This document shows positions 25,054 through 34,565 of a stretch of 64,000 bases of DNA, piece after piece. The stretch spans positions 124,001 through 188,000 of the forward strand of contig NZ_RQPI01000006.1 of the NCBI RefSeq assembly GCF_003854965.1, written 5' to 3'. A program made the translations under genes and the position numbers. The number at the start of each line of letters is the position of its first letter. The stretch's first letter is position 1. The stretch is from Paenibacillus rhizophilus (GTDB taxonomy: Bacteria > Bacillota > Bacilli > Paenibacillales > Paenibacillaceae). The notes beneath the pieces are model-generated. The model was not told the DNA's origin and ran no database searches. It was given only the letters and a program-made list of their open reading frames with translations.

Positions 25054-26559
25054 ATGTCGTACACACTTGGGATAGATATAGGAACATCAGGGGCAAAAAT
25101 GGTAATTATCGATAAGTTCGGTAAAATTGTGGCAGAGGCAATCAGAGCATATCCTATTTATCACATTCACCCAGGCTGGAGTGAGCAGGACCCGGAGGAT
25201 TGGTGGACAGCTGTAAAAGATGGACTTCAGGAACTGTTCCAAACGTTTGACCCTTCCCAATTAAAAGGTGTAGGAGTGAGCGGTCAGATGCATGGCCTGG
25301 TAGCGTTGGATGAGAACGGAAATCCCCTTCTCCCAGCTATTTTGTGGAACGACCAGCGATCCCATGAGGAGACAGACTATTTAAATAATGTGGTAGGTAA
25401 AGGGACCTTAATCGAACTTACCGGAAATATTGCTTCTCCAGGTTTTACAGCTCCTAAGATATTATGGTTAAAAAAACACCGTCCCGACATTTTTGCAAAG
25501 GTGAAATCCATCTGTCTTCCCAAGGATTACATTAATTACAAGCTTGTCGGAGAATTAGTCACAGATGTTTCCGATGCGTCAGGAACGCTATTTTTTGATG
25601 TACGAAATCGAAAATGGTCTGAACCCATGCTAAAGATCCTTGAGTTACATCCAGACATGTTGCCAAAAGTCTATGAATCTTACGAAGCAGCTGGAAAAGT
25701 AAATGAAGCAGCGGAAAGAGAGACGGCACTTCCCCTTGGCATTCCTGTTGTAGCGGGGGCTGGGGATAATGCGGCAGGAGCAGTTGGAATCCAAATTGCC
25801 GAAGAAGGCACTGTGATGGTTTCTCTTGGGACATCCGGTGTTGTGTTTGCTCCACAAAGCACTTATCTTCCGGATGAATTCGCACGGCTGCATTCATTTT
25901 GTGATGCCAACGGACAATGGCATGTAATGGGTGTTACTTTGTCAGCAGGCGCTTCCCTCAAATGGTGGGTAGAAGAAATCCAAGATGGCCGTTATGATTT
26001 ACTTTTAGCCGAGGCTGAGCAGATACCAAACGGTTCAAAAGGGCTGTACTTCCTCCCTTACCTATCCGGTGAACGCACACCTCACAATGACCCTTATGCG
26101 AGAGGTACATTCCTGGGTTTAAGTCACCAACATACGAGAGGCGACATGACCCGAGCTGTTCTTGAAGGCGTAAGCTTCTCTTTATATGAATCTATCGTTA
26201 TTGCACAGCAGTTGCAAATCCCCGTCAACAGCGTACGTGCCATTGGCGGAGGAGCGCAAAGCCCTCTTTGGCTTCAAATGATTGCAGACATCTTCGGGCT
26301 CCCGGTAGAGCATTGGGTATCATCGGGAGGACCAGCTTTGGGTGTTGCGCTTCTTGCTTTAAGAGCTACGGAAGGGCTTGATGCTTTTAAAGATGCTCCT
26401 GTAGGTATGAATCATATATTTGAGCCTGATGAGATAAGACATAAGGCTTATCAAAAGCGGTTTCAGCAATATACTTTACTGTATAGATCCTTGAAGGATG
26501 CTTTTAGTCATATGTATAACTTGGAAAAAGAACTAGGTTGTAGTCATCATCAATCATAA
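25054..26559 (+). CDS. xylB: Xylulokinase, FGGY family
   Basis: 501 residues. The first ATP-site motif is LGIDIGTSGAK, the sugar-site motif GQMHGLVALDENG with ILWNDQRS, the phosphate motif VSLGTSGVVFAP, and the adenosine motif GGGAQSPLW. The Met-His-Gly in GQMHG is typical of xylulokinases. It phosphorylates D-xylulose to D-xylulose 5-phosphate in the cytoplasm. AGGAGG precedes the ATG. With the isomerase and dehydrogenase it completes a route into the pentose phosphate pathway. No xylose isomerase is adjacent, so xylose itself need not be the substrate. Confidence 0.95.
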   Translation: MSYTLGIDIGTSGAKMVIIDKFGKIVAEAIRAYPIYHIHPGWSEQDPEDWWTAVKDGLQELFQTFDPSQLKGVGVSGQMHGLVALDENGNPLLPAILWNDQRSHEETDYLNNVVGKGTLIELTGNIASPGFTAPKILWLKKHRPDIFAKVKSICLPKDYINYKLVGELVTDVSDASGTLFFDVRNRKWSEPMLKILELHPDMLPKVYESYEAAGKVNEAAERETALPLGIPVVAGAGDNAAGAVGIQIAEEGTVMVSLGTSGVVFAPQSTYLPDEFARLHSFCDANGQWHVMGVTLSAGASLKWWVEEIQDGRYDLLLAEAEQIPNGSKGLYFLPYLSGERTPHNDPYARGTFLGLSHQHTRGDMTRAVLEGVSFSLYESIVIAQQLQIPVNSVRAIGGGAQSPLWLQMIADIFGLPVEHWVSSGGPALGVALLALRATEGLDAFKDAPVGMNHIFEPDEIRHKAYQKRFQQYTLLYRSLKDAFSHMYNLEKELGCSHHQS

Positions 26560-26586
26560 CAAAACAAGCGATCAATCGCGATCAAG

Positions 26587-26616
26587 GTTTAGCCTCGGGG
26601 TTGTAGCAGGCTAAAT
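26587..26616 (+). terminator. Weak terminator after xylB
   Basis: GTTTAGCCT and AGGCTAAAT form a nine-base-pair stem about 28 bases after the stop; the T-run is poor. Confidence 0.5.
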
Positions 26617-26619
26617 CTG

Positions 26620-27078
26620 TCTTCAACCCCTTGTCTCCAATCTTGACCAATGCCGAATATTGATGTACCAAAGCGTTGAAGGTTTGCCGGCTGAGTATGT
26701 TTGGAAACGTACCTCCCCCACAACCCTATCCATCGGAAATATTTTGATGCATGTATGCGGATCGGAGCACCAGTGGATTGGAAACAAACTGGGAGGCATC
26801 CCCTTGGAACGTGACCGGGACCTAGAAATGTCCGCTACACACGGGAAGGATGTAGGCGGAGCTTCTCCATGCATGGAGTATCGTTCAAACACAAAGCATC
26901 GACGTGCTTAGCCGGTTCACCGAATCGGATCTGGACCGGCTTTTTACAGAAGACGGCTTGACCATCCCGTTTGTGCTGCATTATTGTGCTCAGCATCTTG
27001 CCTTTCATGCCGGACAGCTGGTTTTACTGCGAAAATGGTTCGAACCGTCCTTCCAGTTGTACAAGGACCACGTTTAAT
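26620..27078 (+). pseudogene. DinB-family protein, frameshifted
   Basis: The first frame reads SVEGLPAEYVWKRTSPTTLS and NILMHVCGSEHQWIG, a DinB/YfiT-type four-helix metal protein. It loses frame near 26.87 kb. The next frame continues WSIVQTQSIDVLSRF, FVLHYCAQHLAFHAGQLVLL and KWFEPSFQLYKDHV to a natural stop. The conserved His ligands are split over the two frames. There is no start codon with a ribosome site. It is a decaying gene whose 3' end meets a broken MFS gene on the other strand. Confidence 0.85.
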
Positions 27079-27931
27079 GACAAGCGTCAATAAAATAAAA
27101 CCTACCGTCGTAACCACGATACCGGACCAATGAAAATGTTTCCACAGGATTCCAGGAATCCACGCCCCGAGGCTCCCCCCAAATAAAAGAAACACTGGTA
27201 CAAGGAAGTGGCCGACCCTTCGAGTGGGTTACAACATCCGTGATATAGGCGGTGGCTGAAGATTGGGAACAAAATTGGCCTAAAGTCAGTATCGAAGCGC
27301 CTAAAATAAGCGTATATGGAGAAGGAATCAACGTAACCAATATCCCTGTAGCTCCCACAAGATGTCCGACGGCAATCGTTGCTCTTCGGCCAAACCGGTT
27401 AGAGACCGTCCCCGTAATTAGCGAAGATACAATGCCCCAAATATACGTAAGATAGAGAAGCGATGTTTGGGTGACTGAATAATGAAAAGGCGCTTGACTG
27501 GCGTAAAAAGGCAAGTAATTAAAGAATCCGACAAAAGCGAAAAAATGAGAAAATCAAATAAAGAAAATGGAAAACAACGGCAGATTTTTGAAATGATCCG
27601 TGAAGTTTTGTTTACCGCTTTTCACCTGCCCAGTCGATTCCGATAAACAGAAATAGATCAAGAGACTGACGAGAGTTGTCATAACCGTTGTTATAAAAAA
27701 GAACCATTCCCAATTGAAGTGCTCCGTAATAAATCCGCATAATACCCTTCCCAAAAGTCCTCCAGCCAATGTGACGCTAACATATGTGGCCAGCACCATC
27801 CCTTTTTTCTTGATGGGAAATTCTTCAGCCGCATAGGTCATTAGGATCGTCGTTACTCCGGTTATCAAGGTCCCTTGAACAAATCGGAATACAAGCAGCC
27901 AACTGAACGAATGTGTAAAAAATAAGGCCAT
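27075..27931 (-). pseudogene. MFS transporter (YnfM-like), 5'-truncated with stop and frameshift
   Basis: Leftward, the remnant begins inside helix 3-4 (FRFVQGTLITGVTTILMTYA). It runs to SIFFI, where a TGA replaces the expected Trp (27554), goes on in the same frame through VGFFNYLPFYASQAPFHYS and GRRATIAVGH, then changes frame near 27.21 kb and ends with LGAWIPGILWKHFHW. The first three helices are missing. In related organisms YnfM-type transporters sit divergent from a LysR gene, as here. Non-functional. Confidence 0.85.
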
Positions 27932-27949
27932 TTTGGAGCGTGCTACGCT

Positions 27950-28435
27950 ATGGACACATTAGGAATCGAAGCTTTTCTTTCTATAGTAAGACACGGCAGT
28001 TTAACCGATGCCACCAGCTCCTTATTTATATCCCAGTCCACTCTAAGTCACCGGTTAGCTCAGCTGGAACGGGAAGTCGGGATGAACTTAATCGACCGTG
28101 GAAGAGGGCTAAGAACATTATCGTTAACTTCCAGCGGGCAGGAATTTTTAGTGCTGGCCAGAAGATGGGAGGCCCTTGTTCAGGAGACCAGTCAGATCCG
28201 TACCCGCACAAAACATTTGACGCTTTCGATCGGAGCGGCAGATAGCATACAAACTTACGTCCTCCCTGCCATTTACAAGGAACTAAGCAAATATTCAAAA
28301 CAAATCGAAATTCGGATTCGCACTCAGCAATCAACGGAATTATACCAATTGTTGGAACGCGGTGAGATCGATATTGCTTTTGCCAATTTAGAACAGCCTA
28401 TGCCTGATATGCTTGTTAGGATGAATTTAGACTGA
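27950..28435 (+). pseudogene. LysR-family regulator, truncated
   Basis: 161 residues. The LysR helix-turn-helix is intact (FLSIVRHGSLTDATSSLFIS then QSTLSHRLAQLE), but the effector domain stops after about 70 residues (ELYQLLERGEIDIAFAN). LysR proteins have about 290-300 residues, so half of the ligand domain is gone. It starts 18 bases from the cut 5' end of the MFS remnant, so a deletion has removed the original promoter region. It could still bind DNA, but regulation is doubtful. Confidence 0.82.
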
Positions 28436-28470
28436 ATGGTATGATTCAAAAATTAGAGAGGAAGTTTAAA

Positions 28471-28750
28471 CATGAACAATAACAAATATAAGGGATTAGC
28501 GTTATCCTGCTCGCGGAAGACCTCGGCTTTTCAGTAAATAATCTTCGATGGGTAGTCAGTACTTACTCTTTAGTCTATGGCGGATCTTGCTTGCCGAGGA
28601 AGATGGTCGGATTTATTAGGTAGACGCCGGATGTTTATCATTGCCATAGGCCTCTTCGGTCTAGGCTCTCTGCTTGGCTGTTTAGCGGAATCACAGTTGT
28701 GGCTTATTGTCGCAGGGGGAATTCAAGGTATCAAATCGGCGGTTCGATAA
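28471..28750 (+). pseudogene. DHA2-type drug transporter fragment, two frameshifts
   Basis: A start MNNNKYKGLAL with a GAGAGGAAG box is followed in another frame by AEDLGFSVNNLRWVVSTYSL, and in a third by GRWSDLLGRRRMFIIAIGLFG and LAESQLWLIVAGGIQG. This is the helix 1-4 region of a 14-helix MFS transporter, including the motif A loop GRxxDLLGRRR. It ends just before the esterase gene. Dead gene. Confidence 0.85.
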
Positions 28751-28775
28751 AATGATGTGAGGGAGAATGATAAAC

Positions 28776-29726
28776 ATGGAGAAAAAACTTATTCTTGAAA
28801 CGGAAGCACAAAATTTTGTTGAGGCTACAGCCAATCCGCCATTCTTATTCGAGCTAGGACCGGAGCAGGGGCGGATTGCGGTCGACGAAGCCCAAGCGGG
28901 CGAGATTCAAAAGCCAGACGTGGACATTGAAGATATCAGCATAACAGGTGGCCCAAGCGATGTATCTATTCGGATTTTACGTCCGAAACTCATTACTGAA
29001 AAGAATCTGCCTGTCATTCTGTACATACACGGTGCAGGTTGGGTGTTCGGCAACGCACACACCCATGATCGGTTGATCCGTGAACTGGCCGTGAAGAGTG
29101 GAGCTGCTGTTGTATTCCCGAATTACAGTCTGTCTCCTGAAGCGAAGTATCCTACGGCAATTGAAGAAATCTATGCTGTGCTGCAATGGATCGCAGAGCA
29201 CGGCAAAGAACATGGGCTGGATTCGGATCACTTGGCTGTAGCCGGCGATAGTGTCGGCGGAAACATGACTGCGGCAATTACGCTAATGGCCAAAGAACGC
29301 AGTGGTCCTGCTATTGGGCAGCAGCTCCTTTTCTACCCCGTTACGGATGCTTCATTTGATACGGAATCCTACCATCAATTTGCCGAAGGATACTTTTTAC
29401 GGCGCGACGGGATGAAGTGGTTCTGGGATCAGTATACAAGCGATTCTGAGGAAAGAAACCAGATTACGGCCTCCCCGCTGAGGGCAACTACCGAGCAGCT
29501 TCGCGGTCTTCCGCCGGCTTTGATCATAACAGCCGAAGCCGATGTCCTGCGGGACGAAGGTGAGGCTTATGCGAATAAACTTCGAGAAGCTGGTGTTGAT
29601 GTCACTGCGGTACGCTATCAAGGAATAATCCATGACTTTGTTATGTTGAATGCATTGTCGGACACTGCCGCGGCCAAAAGTGCAATATCTCTGGCCAGCG
29701 CTTGGCTGAAAGACGGGTTTCAATAA
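28776..29726 (+). CDS. Alpha/beta hydrolase, HSL-like esterase
   Basis: 316 residues from the ATG at 28776; GAGGGAG lies ten bases before it and too near the ATG at 28767. The oxyanion motif HGAGWVFGN (HGGG type), nucleophile elbow GDSVGGN, Asp in ITAEADVLRDEGE and His in IIHDFVML complete the hormone-sensitive-lipase family triad. It hydrolyses small carboxyl esters in the cytoplasm. It is the only intact gene between 26.6 and 31.1 kb and directly follows a dead transporter fragment with which it may once have formed an operon. Confidence 0.92.
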   Translation: MEKKLILETEAQNFVEATANPPFLFELGPEQGRIAVDEAQAGEIQKPDVDIEDISITGGPSDVSIRILRPKLITEKNLPVILYIHGAGWVFGNAHTHDRLIRELAVKSGAAVVFPNYSLSPEAKYPTAIEEIYAVLQWIAEHGKEHGLDSDHLAVAGDSVGGNMTAAITLMAKERSGPAIGQQLLFYPVTDASFDTESYHQFAEGYFLRRDGMKWFWDQYTSDSEERNQITASPLRATTEQLRGLPPALIITAEADVLRDEGEAYANKLREAGVDVTAVRYQGIIHDFVMLNALSDTAAAKSAISLASAWLKDGFQ

Positions 29727-29849
29727 CCCTACCGATAAGGGGGATGTATCTCAACTAGCATCGGAGCAATAAGTCGAACCAACAAGTTACGTTTTGCTTA
29801 ATCAATTGTAGAACGGTCCAATAAGCATGATTTTTAATAACCCAGTGTC

Positions 29850-30085
29850 CTTTATAATAATCCACTGGGCGCCCGCCGCTTTGGCTGCCTTCACATCACT
29901 TTTCAGCCACTCTACCTGGGCATTGGAGAAATCCGCATACTCCTCCGAGTTTTCATTCGTGTTCAGCACCACAAAATGCGCGTTACTATAATCGTAGGAG
30001 TAATACGCTCCGGTTTCTGTAGCTTGGCCTGCGGCCGGTTTGATGTCAAAATGCCCGAAGAACGCATAATTATTTTCAAAACCCG
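29850..30085 (-). pseudogene. Metallophosphoesterase fragment
   Basis: The minus strand reads NYAFFGHFDIKPAAGQATE, YYSYDYSNAHFVVLNTNEN and NAQVEWLKSDVKAAKAAGAQ (adjacent pieces), the middle of a secreted purple-acid-phosphatase-like calcineurin enzyme. There is no start and the catalytic histidines beyond QWII are lost. Nothing coding was seen at 29727-29850. Confidence 0.8.
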
Positions 30086-30102
30086 CTCCCGTCTTGTTTT
30101 AA

Positions 30103-30330
30103 GCCTCAGTAGCTGTTGGCTTATTTCTCAGTTTTATAAACTCGCGTTTTGCCCACAAATACAGAAGCAAGAATGCTATCAGATTTCCGCTTCCAAAGAA
30201 TATGAAAATAAGGTTTATATTTTTGATGGGAATATGAAGCAATGGCAGCAGCACCGGAAATGAAGTGATTAACATACGCAAAGCGTCACTGACTAAATTG
30301 GGCATCGGTTTGCCAATTGCCTGAAAAGCG
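30103..30330 (-). pseudogene. C-terminus of a MATE efflux transporter
   Basis: FQAIGKPMPNLVSDALRMLI, two hydrophobic helices and the tail LWAKREFIKLRNK match the end of MATE (MepA-like) proteins. The upstream part is replaced by an insertion sequence remnant on the same strand. Confidence 0.75.
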
Positions 30331-30787
30331 AAAGAAGTGAGAGTGGTGGAAGGGCTCTTCATCCACGTAGCCGTCATAGCCGAGGAAGTACTGGAGGTAC
30401 GGGTTTTCCATAATCTGCAGGGTCGTCTCCCGATCGCTTAAGCCCAAGCGTTCTTTGATCAGCAGAGACCCGAGTGCAACACGTACCGGATACGCTTTTT
30501 GCCCCACGATGGGAGAGCCTAAGGTCTGGATGTACTTCTCCTCTGCTTTGTTCCAAGGGATAAGTTTGGCGAGTTGAACCCACCGATTGTTGGGGTTCAG
30601 CTTACCGCCGAAGGGGAGATAAAAGTTTTTCAGAAGGTCAGGGGTATTTTCGATCCGATGAAACATGTTCGCTTCCTCCATCTGCAAGGGTTTTGGCTGT
30701 TTTTCGGGTATTTCCTTGCAGATCCATTCGACAAAATGGCCTCAAATCCTTGTAGGAGTAAGAGATTTTGTTTGTTCAGCAAGCCCT
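30330..30787 (-). mobile_element. Truncated IS5-like insertion sequence
   Basis: About 115 residues of the transposase N-terminus are present (PDLLKNFYLPFGGKLNPNN, LGSPIVGQKAYPVRVALGSL, PYLQYFLGYDGYVDEEPFHH), then the sequence passes directly into the MATE fragment. The DDE catalytic core is missing. The probable element end is AGGGCTTGCTGAACAAACAA read leftward from 30789. A deletion has removed the distal part of the element and the 5' part of the MATE gene. Inactive. Confidence 0.8.
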
Positions 30788-30924
30788 AATTATTGAGAAA
30801 TCATTTGCCCACAGCGCGACTTAGGGTCAATTGGTTCATAAAAGAAGTTTTAGGGAAAAACGTTGTACTTGTCGAGTATTCTAGACTTGTTTAATGGAAT
30901 CAACTGCCAGACCTTCCAGGCACG

Positions 30925-31128
30925 ATCCTTCATAGCGATCAAGATACGTCTTGGACGTATTAGGATGCCGTAAAGGGAAAAGGCATTACCATGAGCATGT
31001 CCCGCAAGGGTACGACCGCTGGTAATGCCCCCATCAAATCGTTTCATTCCACGCTAAAGTATGAAACGTTCTATCGCGAAGGTTTAATTTGTACAACGAC
31101 GGCAATCGTTGAAGAGTCTGTAAAATAG
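30925..31128 (+). mobile_element. IS3-family transposase (OrfB) remnant
   Basis: ILHSDQDTSWTY, a TAG stop, then GKGITMSMSRKGTTAGNAPI and KSFHSTLKYETFY match the C-terminal part of the integrase core, including the HSDQG and SRKGNxxDNAxxESF regions. The catalytic Glu has become Lys (PIKSF for xIESF). Inactive relic. Confidence 0.82.
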
Positions 31129-31184
31129 AACACTGCGTATGGGTGAATCATAAAAAGGTGCTTCGTACATCACCAGAAGAGTCG

Positions 31185-32186
31185 TTATAGCTTCATATTG
31201 CTGCTGTGGCCCGGAGACAACTTGGCGTTCGGATCTAAATACACCTTGGCGTTGTTAACAGCGATTGGAGCTTCACCGAATCCGACCGCGATCAGCTTCA
31301 CTTTGCCGGGGTAGGTCGTGATGTCGCCTGCGGCGAAGATGCCTGGAATGCTCGATTCCATCCGGGAGTCGACAACGATCGATCCATGCTCGATGTCCAG
31401 ACCCCACTCGGAAATCGGTCCAAGCGAAGAAACAAAGCCGAAATTGACAATAACGGCATCGACGTTAAGTTTGACTTCTTCTTTCGTTTTGACGTTGCGC
31501 AGGGTGACGCTCTCGATTTCGCTCTCGCCTTCGAGCTCTGCAATCTCGGTCGGGACGATAACGTTGACCTTCGATTTCATCAGATTTTCTACGCTGTGCT
31601 CATGAGCTCGGAACTTGTCCCGGCGATGAATGAGCATCACGCTTTCCGCGATCGGCTCTAGCATGAGCGCCCAGTCGACTGCGGAATCGCCGCCGCCGCT
31701 GATCAGCACTTTTCGCCCTTTGAACTTATGCAGATCGCTGACAAAATAATGCAGATTTTTCTGTTTGTATTTCACTGCTTCTGGCAGCTCTAGACTTCGG
31801 GGTTCAAACGCGCCGACGCCTCCAGTAATAATGACCGATCGGGCGAAGTGCACCGCTTTATCCGTACGGATCTCGAACAGTCGCTCCTCAAGTTTGATCA
31901 GTTCGACCACTTTTTCCTCCAGACAAACTTCCGGCGAAAAGTGATTCATCTGCCGCTGGAGCGAATCGACCAATTCCTGAGCCGTTACTTTAGGAAACCC
32001 AGCCACATCGTAAATATATTTTTCCGGATATAGGGCGGCGAGCTGCCCCCCCAGCTGAGGCATGCTTTCGATGATTTTAACAGAAGCTTGACGCATTCCG
32101 CCGTAAAAAGCGGCGAACATTCCGGCAGGACCGCCGCCGATAATGGCGATATCTACCGGTTGAACAGTCAATTGTACTTGAGTCAA
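31185..32186 (-). CDS. yumC: Ferredoxin--NADP+ reductase, YumC type
   Basis: 333 residues from the TTG at 32186, with AGGAGG nine bases upstream; the frame is open seven codons further, across the ribosome site. It is a thioredoxin-reductase-like flavoprotein without the redox Cys pair. The FAD motif is [18 protein letters not shown], the NADP motif [12 protein letters not shown] with HRRDKFRAH, and the second FAD motif [12 protein letters not shown]. The C-terminal extension of about 30 residues is typical of the Bacillus YumC enzyme. It passes electrons from NADPH to ferredoxin or flavodoxin and could serve the Fer protein at 8.5 kb. Confidence 0.92.
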   Translation of the reverse strand: MTQVQLTVQPVDIAIIGGGPAGMFAAFYGGMRQASVKIIESMPQLGGQLAALYPEKYIYDVAGFPKVTAQELVDSLQRQMNHFSPEVCLEEKVVELIKLEERLFEIRTDKAVHFARSVIITGGVGAFEPRSLELPEAVKYKQKNLHYFVSDLHKFKGRKVLISGGGDSAVDWALMLEPIAESVMLIHRRDKFRAHEHSVENLMKSKVNVIVPTEIAELEGESEIESVTLRNVKTKEEVKLNVDAVIVNFGFVSSLGPISEWGLDIEHGSIVVDSRMESSIPGIFAAGDITTYPGKVKLIAVGFGEAPIAVNNAKVYLDPNAKLSPGHSSNMKL

Positions 32187-32342
32187 AAGAAGTATCCTCC
32201 TAGTCAACTAATTAGAATATTCCTTAAGATTTTTATTTGTTTATTTCCCTTCCTGCTGACAGTCCTATTCATTAAAAGTCATCAATTTTAATGGATTTCT
32301 TCAGATATCTGTCGTATGTCACATCCCAGCATTGGGCGCCCT

Positions 32343-33167
32343 TTATTGTTTGACTGGAAGCCATTGCAAAACTCTCTGAATTTGGGTGTCCCAGTAACTC
32401 CAATCATGCCCTCCGGGACCTTCTTCGTAAGTTAAATCGAGTCCAATCTTTTTGGTAAAATCTTTGAAATCCTCGTTAACTTCATAAACATAATCTTCTG
32501 TTCCACAGCACTGATAGAGTTTAGGAATTTCTGTATTGGATTCTTTGACTCTCTCTGCAAGGTAATTCAGATCGTGCTCCGTTCCACTCAGTTCTCCCAT
32601 ATTTCCAAATGCATTCATAGCAACTTGATGCAAAGGCAGCAGAGTTGGACTTCCTTTATGCGTTTTTTGAGCTAAGCTGTTAGCGACCTTATATAAATTA
32701 AGTGCTCCAGATAGGCTTGCAGCAGCAGCGTATTTTTCCGGGTTGCTGAGTGCAAGCTTGAATGCTCCGTATCCTCCCATTGATAATCCGGCAACAAAAT
32801 TATCTTCTCGCTTGCTGGAAAGAGGAAACAACGTTCTCGCTATCTGTGGCAGCTCTTCGCTAAAATAACTATAGTAAGGCTTACCATAAGCCATATCGGT
32901 ATAAAAGCTATGATCTGCTGCTGGCATCACAATCGCGATTTTTTTTGCCTCAGCATATCGTTCAATCGAGGTATTCCTCAACCAGGCACTGTGGTCATCC
33001 GACAAGCCATGTAGCAAATACAGAGTAGGATACTTCTTTCCCTCTTCAAAATATTGATCAAGTCTCCCAAAATTTTCATCATCCATTGTCGGAGTAGGAA
33101 TATAGACGAACATAGAAGTTTGCAACATTAATTTCCTAGAAAAAAACTTGCATTCCATCAAAGCCAA
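32343..33167 (-). CDS. Esterase, EstA/FrmB (feruloyl/tributyrin esterase-like) fold
   Basis: 274 residues from the TTG at 33167, giving the expected N-terminus MALMECKFFS with GGAG ten bases upstream. The nucleophile elbow is AGLSMGGYGAF, preceded by LLHGLSDDHSAW; the late His is in GPGGHDWSYWD. This is the esterase D/FrmB/acetyl- and feruloyl-esterase group. No signal peptide, so cytoplasmic. It follows the binding-protein gene by 26 bases and is the last gene of the HpaB-importer operon, where it could cleave an ester in the imported compound. Confidence 0.88.
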   Translation of the reverse strand: MALMECKFFSRKLMLQTSMFVYIPTPTMDDENFGRLDQYFEEGKKYPTLYLLHGLSDDHSAWLRNTSIERYAEAKKIAIVMPAADHSFYTDMAYGKPYYSYFSEELPQIARTLFPLSSKREDNFVAGLSMGGYGAFKLALSNPEKYAAAASLSGALNLYKVANSLAQKTHKGSPTLLPLHQVAMNAFGNMGELSGTEHDLNYLAERVKESNTEIPKLYQCCGTEDYVYEVNEDFKDFTKKIGLDLTYEEGPGGHDWSYWDTQIQRVLQWLPVKQ

Positions 33168-33193
33168 AAGAACCACACTCCATTCGATGTGTA

Positions 33194-34468
33194 TTATCTC
33201 CAGTTTTTAAACAAAGTTTCAATTTCCTTTAAAGTTTGAGTGGAGTTAGTTTTGTTTGCAACAAACTTCTGTAATACTTGACCAATATCGGTTGCTATAG
33301 GAAAGTAATCCCAAAATGCCACGGGCACAACTTTCCCTTGTTCAAGATAAGATAATAAATCCATATTGATGGGACCAACGAATTGCTCTGTGGGTTTGAT
33401 CGTTTTCATGGCTGGAACTTGATGAAAAACTTCAACGAGAGTTTTCTTCCCTATATCTGAGGTTACAAGGAAATTTAAGAACTTTTTGGCAATTTCTTTA
33501 TTCGGAGATTTGTTGTATACCGCTAGTGAATAAATTTGCATGTTTATTTTGTCATTTAAATTGATATCATCCGTAAATGGGTATGGCATGATTCCCATTT
33601 TTAATCCCGGATTTGATTTATTAACATTGTCTTGAATCCAATTCCCTTGTAAAGCCATCGCAGCCTTTCCATTTACGAGATCATTTGCCTGTGTATTTCC
33701 GTCAGTTGTTAAATCTTTATGGTTTCCATGTTCAGCTGAGAAACGTAAAACATCAAGCATCTGTTCAAACATTGGATTACCAACAAGATGTGCCTTGCCA
33801 TTCCTAAGGTCTTCAATAAACTGAACGGGATTATCTACTCTATCCATAGCATTATTAAAAAAATGTGCTCCCAACTGAAATAATGGTTCTCCATAAGAGT
33901 TAACAAACGGCTGGGTTCCAGAATCCTCGAGCTTTTGTGCAATAGCTTTAAGCTCTGTGAACGTCTTCGGTGTTGCTGTAATACCTGCTTTTTCAAAGAG
34001 CTCTTTATTATAAACCAGCCCAGCCCCTTCAATAATATAGGGCATCCCTAACAACTTGCCATCCCTCGTGACAAATCCTTTCGTACCTTCAAATAAATCA
34101 CCCACCCACGGTTGGTCGGACAAATCCTCATAAAAGTCTTTCCAGACATCTACATTCCAGTTATTGAAAATATCAGGCATATCTCCGGCAGCGTATCTTG
34201 CTTTCATAGTTGGATCAAAGTCGACTGAATTAATATACGAGAACTCAACTTTAACTCCAGGGTTCTGTTTCTCAAATTCCCTGGCTATATCTTTGTATCC
34301 TTCAAGATTCTTATACTCAACCACTTTAATCGTTACTTCTTTTTGTTTATTGGATCCATCACCATTTGCTGCTTGATCTGTTTTTGATTGATTTCCACTA
34401 GAAGAACATGCCGACAGTAACGTTCCCAGTATTATTACCGTACAAACAACCGACCAAATCTGTTTCAT
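33194..34468 (-). CDS. ABC importer substrate-binding lipoprotein, CUT1 type
   Basis: 424 residues with a lipoprotein signal (GTLLSACSSSG; lipidated Cys at about 21) and a Ser/Asn/Asp/Lys linker. The mature part is a type 1 extracellular solute-binding fold as in maltose and oligosaccharide binding proteins (ITATPKTFTELKAIAQKLED, AMALQGNWIQDNV). GGAGGGG precedes the ATG. It belongs with the two permeases upstream in the same operon. No ATPase is encoded here, so a shared MsmX-like ATPase elsewhere probably powers it, as for most CUT1 systems in Bacilli. Confidence 0.92.
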   Translation of the reverse strand: MKQIWSVVCTVIILGTLLSACSSSGNQSKTDQAANGDGSNKQKEVTIKVVEYKNLEGYKDIAREFEKQNPGVKVEFSYINSVDFDPTMKARYAAGDMPDIFNNWNVDVWKDFYEDLSDQPWVGDLFEGTKGFVTRDGKLLGMPYIIEGAGLVYNKELFEKAGITATPKTFTELKAIAQKLEDSGTQPFVNSYGEPLFQLGAHFFNNAMDRVDNPVQFIEDLRNGKAHLVGNPMFEQMLDVLRFSAEHGNHKDLTTDGNTQANDLVNGKAAMALQGNWIQDNVNKSNPGLKMGIMPYPFTDDINLNDKINMQIYSLAVYNKSPNKEIAKKFLNFLVTSDIGKKTLVEVFHQVPAMKTIKPTEQFVGPINMDLLSYLEQGKVVPVAFWDYFPIATDIGQVLQKFVANKTNSTQTLKEIETLFKNWR

Positions 34469-34565
34469 ACTTACCCCTCCAGTAATTTTTTGGAATTGCG
34501 ATTGCTTATGAGAACAAACCCCTAATTATGAAACAATTTATTAGGTAGATAGTTTGTTCAATTCG

